Shown one piece after another: positions 61,741 to 64,000 of a DNA stretch of 64,000 nt. Position 1 is the stretch's first letter. Each line of letters starts with the position of its first letter. This DNA is from Anaerolineales bacterium (GTDB lineage Bacteria > Chloroflexota > Anaerolineae > Anaerolineales > Villigracilaceae). Position numbers and translations under genes: made by a program. A model generated the notes under the pieces. It was not told the origin of the DNA. It worked only from the letters and a program-made list of their open reading frames with translations, and did not search any database. The DNA lies in NCBI GenBank assembly GCA_030583885.1, contig CP129480.1, positions 248,001 to 312,000 of the forward strand. The letters run 5' to 3'.

Positions 61741-62757
61741 GTGCAAACCACAACAAGCTCCAATCGTCTGCCCCGCACATTGATACTGGCCATTGCCGCC
61801 GGCATTCTGGTCATGGTTGCAGCCAGCATGATCCCGGCTGGGTTTTTTGCCTGGCTGTGGGACCGCATGAATGTTTTTGCCACGGTCTTTCTTGGCATCT
61901 TCGTGGAGGCGGTCCCGTTTCTTTTGCTGGGGACGCTTGCATCTGGTTTGGTGGAGGTCTTCCTTGACCGAGACCAAATGGGCAGATGGATTTCCGGGCG
62001 CCCCGTTGCGGCGGCTGTGACCGGCGCATTTATGGGCATGGTCTTTCCCGTCTGTGAGTGCGGAGTCATCCCTCTCACGCGCAGGCTTTTCCACAAGGGA
62101 CTCCCGCTTTCGGCGGGCATCGCCTTTTTGCTCGCCGCGCCCGTCTTGAATCCGATTGTCATATTGAGCACGGCGGCGGCGTTTGGCTGGGGGCAGATGC
62201 TTTTCTGGCGGATCGCTCTCAGCTTTGTGATCGCCGTCGTAACCGGTCTCATTTTCTCGGTCGAGAAGGAGGCGGGGAACGTATTGCGTCCCGTGCTGGT
62301 GCTTTCCCATGAGCATGATCCTGCCTCTGCAGGGTCAAATGATCCATTCACCGCAAAGATTCGCAAATCCTTGTTGATCACTGCGGATGAATTCTTTGAG
62401 ATGGGGCGTTTCCTGATCATGGGCGCCGTGTTTGCGGCAGCGCTTCAGACCTTTGCCTCACAATCTTTCCTGCTCACGCTCGGGAGCGGACCCATCCTCT
62501 CGGTGCTGGTCATGCTGGCACTGGCGGTTTTGCTTTCGATCTGTTCCACCGTCGACTCGTTCGTGGCGCTGGGGTTTGTCGGCACGTTCAGTTTCGGTTC
62601 GGTGCTTTCCTTCCTTGTCTTCGGGCCGATGGTGGACATCAAAAGCGTGCTGATGTATCTGCAGGTGTTCAAAAGACGCTCCGTGTTTTATATTGTTGCC
62701 ATTCCGTTCATGATAAGCCTGCTGTCAGGGCTGATCTTTAATTACTTCCAGCCATAG
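61741..62757 (+). CDS. Permease of the YraQ/ArsP family (PF03773)
   Basis: 338 residues starting with GTG. Eight or so helices and the family motif FPVCECGVIPLTRRLFHKG with the CEC pair, then AGIAFLLAAPVLNPIVILST and a second repeat with SICSTVDSFVALGFVG. Related proteins export trivalent organoarsenicals (ArsP) or have unknown cargo. It is paired with the TIGR03943 gene 8 bp downstream, the usual partner. Confidence 0.88.
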   Translation: MQTTTSSNRLPRTLILAIAAGILVMVAASMIPAGFFAWLWDRMNVFATVFLGIFVEAVPFLLLGTLASGLVEVFLDRDQMGRWISGRPVAAAVTGAFMGMVFPVCECGVIPLTRRLFHKGLPLSAGIAFLLAAPVLNPIVILSTAAAFGWGQMLFWRIALSFVIAVVTGLIFSVEKEAGNVLRPVLVLSHEHDPASAGSNDPFTAKIRKSLLITADEFFEMGRFLIMGAVFAAALQTFASQSFLLTLGSGPILSVLVMLALAVLLSICSTVDSFVALGFVGTFSFGSVLSFLVFGPMVDIKSVLMYLQVFKRRSVFYIVAIPFMISLLSGLIFNYFQP

Positions 62758-62765
62758 GGAACCTT

Positions 62766-63500
62766 ATGCAAACGAGAATGTATCGCTCCTTTCAAGGACT
62801 GCTGCTGCTGGGGTTGTGCATCTTCTTCGCGTCCAAAGCCGCCAACGGACAACTGACCTGGTATATCAACAGCCGTTTCATTCCGCTGACGATTTTCGGG
62901 ATCGTCTTCCTGGCGGTGCTGGCGCACACCATCTTTGCCGAGGTCAAACGCTCCCGCCGGCAGGATGACGCGCATGAGCATGACCATGCGCCCGCCCCTG
63001 TGAGTTTATGGTTCATGCTGGTGCCGTTGTTGATCGGCGTTCTCATCCCTGCACGCCCGCTGGACTCGTCCGCCTTCGCCACAAAGGGATTCAATACCAA
63101 TTCGCCCCTGGTCAGCGCGGATTCCTCGGCGCTGATCTTTGAAACAGATTCCGAAGAGCGCAATGTTCTGGATTGGATCAAACTCTTTAATTATGAGGAA
63201 AACACCCTGCAATTCAACGGACAGAAGGCGTCCGTGATCGGTTTCGTTTACTTCGATGAAAGCCTGGGGGAGGATCAATTCTTCGTCAGCCGCTTTGTGG
63301 TCTCCTGCTGTGCGGCGGACGGCTTTGCGATCGCCATGGCGGCGGAATGGGATGATGCCGCTGCGCTCGAACAGGATTCATGGGTGCTGGTGAAAGGCAT
63401 GATCGAATCGATTACGCTCAATGGCCGTGCCGTGCCGATGATCGCGGCCGAGTCTGTGCAGGCGGTCCCCGTCCCCAACCAGCCCTATCTCTTTCCATGA
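62766..63500 (+). CDS. TIGR03943 family membrane protein
   Basis: 244 residues: two N-terminal helices, a His-rich loop (AHEHDHAP, a possible metal site), a third helix (FMLVPLLIGVLIPARPL) and a soluble domain with SRFVVSCCAADGFAI. It is the known partner of the YraQ-type permease. Role unknown. Its stop overlaps the next start (ATGA). Confidence 0.88.
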   Translation: MQTRMYRSFQGLLLLGLCIFFASKAANGQLTWYINSRFIPLTIFGIVFLAVLAHTIFAEVKRSRRQDDAHEHDHAPAPVSLWFMLVPLLIGVLIPARPLDSSAFATKGFNTNSPLVSADSSALIFETDSEERNVLDWIKLFNYEENTLQFNGQKASVIGFVYFDESLGEDQFFVSRFVVSCCAADGFAIAMAAEWDDAAALEQDSWVLVKGMIESITLNGRAVPMIAAESVQAVPVPNQPYLFP

Positions 63501-64000
63501 AACTTCGCCTTACCCTGGATACTGCCGCAATCGGCATCATTGTCCTGCTGGCGGTCTTCGTCGGGCTGACCGTCCTGGCCGGGGCACAGGCGGGTGTTCG
63601 GGTTTCAGCGAACCTGCCCGAGCGCGGCCTGATCGGCCCCCTCCAAACCATCGAGTTGACCTTCTCTGAATCCGTTGATCCCAACCTGACCGAGGCGCTT
63701 CTTTCGATCCAGCCTGCATTGGATGGACGCTTCGAATGGCTTGACTCTCGTTCCATGCAATTCGTTCCCGCCGCACCGTTTGAACTGGATACTGTTTACA
63801 AACTGACGCTGTTGCCCGGCAGAGTCAGCGCAACAGGCCGCGAGTTGAAAAAACAACAGGCCTGGGAGTTCTCCGTCCGCGCTCCATGGGTCGCCTATTT
63901 GGCAAGCGGCGAAAATCAAAGCAGCATCTGGGCGATGGATCTGAACGGCAATCCGCCGCGACGGCTCACGGATGAAAAGATAAAGGTCATTTCGTTCGAC
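63497..64000 (+). CDS. Exported protein with Big_5 (SbsA-like Ig) domain and TolB-like propeller (5' part)
   Basis: 168 residues before the window ends. A signal anchor (AAIGIIVLLAVFVGLTVLAG), then an Ig-like domain with IELTFSESVDPNLTEALLSI, FEWLDSRSMQFVPAAPF and YKLTLLPG, and the start of a TolB/WD40-like blade (SIWAMDLNGNPPRRLTDE). The ATG overlaps the previous stop, so it may be part of the permease operon. Function unknown. Confidence 0.75.
   Translation, partial: MKLRLTLDTAAIGIIVLLAVFVGLTVLAGAQAGVRVSANLPERGLIGPLQTIELTFSESVDPNLTEALLSIQPALDGRFEWLDSRSMQFVPAAPFELDTVYKLTLLPGRVSATGRELKKQQAWEFSVRAPWVAYLASGENQSSIWAMDLNGNPPRRLTDEKIKVISFD

Overview
The window (about 57-58% GC) looks like a chromosomal segment of a Chloroflexota bacterium, most likely class Anaerolineae. 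The grounds are the protein families present (DUF6391, the SCO1664/DUF3090 pair, YprB-type nuclease, asparaginase of the Rhizobium etli type, large lipoprotein content, a Chloroflexi-style surface protein carrying an IPVTGG C-terminal region), and several families of short palindromic repeats between and inside genes. The assignment is inference from gene content; there is no rRNA or ribosomal protein gene to anchor it. I see no tRNA, rRNA, CRISPR array, prophage or complete insertion sequence.

Layout. 1-4341: end of a dihydrouridine synthase gene, DUF6391, holA, a TetR/CPBP-protease unit with matched operators, and a second CPBP gene. 4397-13251, all minus strand: a PfkB kinase fused to a queuosine-nucleosidase-like domain, two tandem alkyltransferase-like genes, two GT-C membrane proteins, ASCH, a small protein, surE, a membrane protein with an in-frame TGA (candidate selenoprotein), and a VOC dioxygenase. 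13343-15015: a P-loop kinase and an Mrr endonuclease. 15192-18823: a cobalamin/siderophore ABC system (ATPase, GNAT acetyltransferase, permease, lipoprotein) preceded by a cobalamin riboswitch. 18824-30319: SDR, trimethylamine-dehydrogenase-like flavoenzyme, lipoprotein, methyltransferase remnant, YrdB, YwbE, class V aminotransferase, FAH, folK, tandem ClbS/DinB protein, ybaK, nth, asparaginase and MBL-fold genes, many with 1-4 nt overlaps. 30440-37852: a GAF/GAF/PAS histidine kinase divergent from a HAD phosphatase, a heterodimeric ABC exporter and its MarR regulator. 38092-52845: mixed housekeeping and lipoprotein genes (hutU, Rrf2 regulator, deaminase, radA, hom, SCO1664/DUF3090, methylmalonyl-CoA mutase, GPH symporter). 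52985-57563: two tandem c-di-GMP-I riboswitches with a terminator between them, a secreted sortase-like protein and a 1142-residue glycine/aspartate repeat surface protein. 57642-64000: YprB nuclease, a STAS / ferric reductase / STAS / rhodanese cluster, a YraQ-type permease with its TIGR03943 partner, and the start of a large exported protein.

Working together. The B12 uptake operon under its riboswitch fits the B12-dependent methylmalonyl-CoA mutase. The c-di-GMP riboswitches probably switch the surface sortase/repeat-protein pair with lifestyle. The most unusual items are that c-di-GMP/sortase locus, the candidate selenoprotein at 11801-12223, and the kinase-nucleosidase fusion at 4397-6187. 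Several plus-strand genes (408, 1943, 32608, 61741, perhaps 57642) start exactly 6-7 nt after a -10 box with no Shine-Dalgarno sequence, which points to leaderless transcripts.
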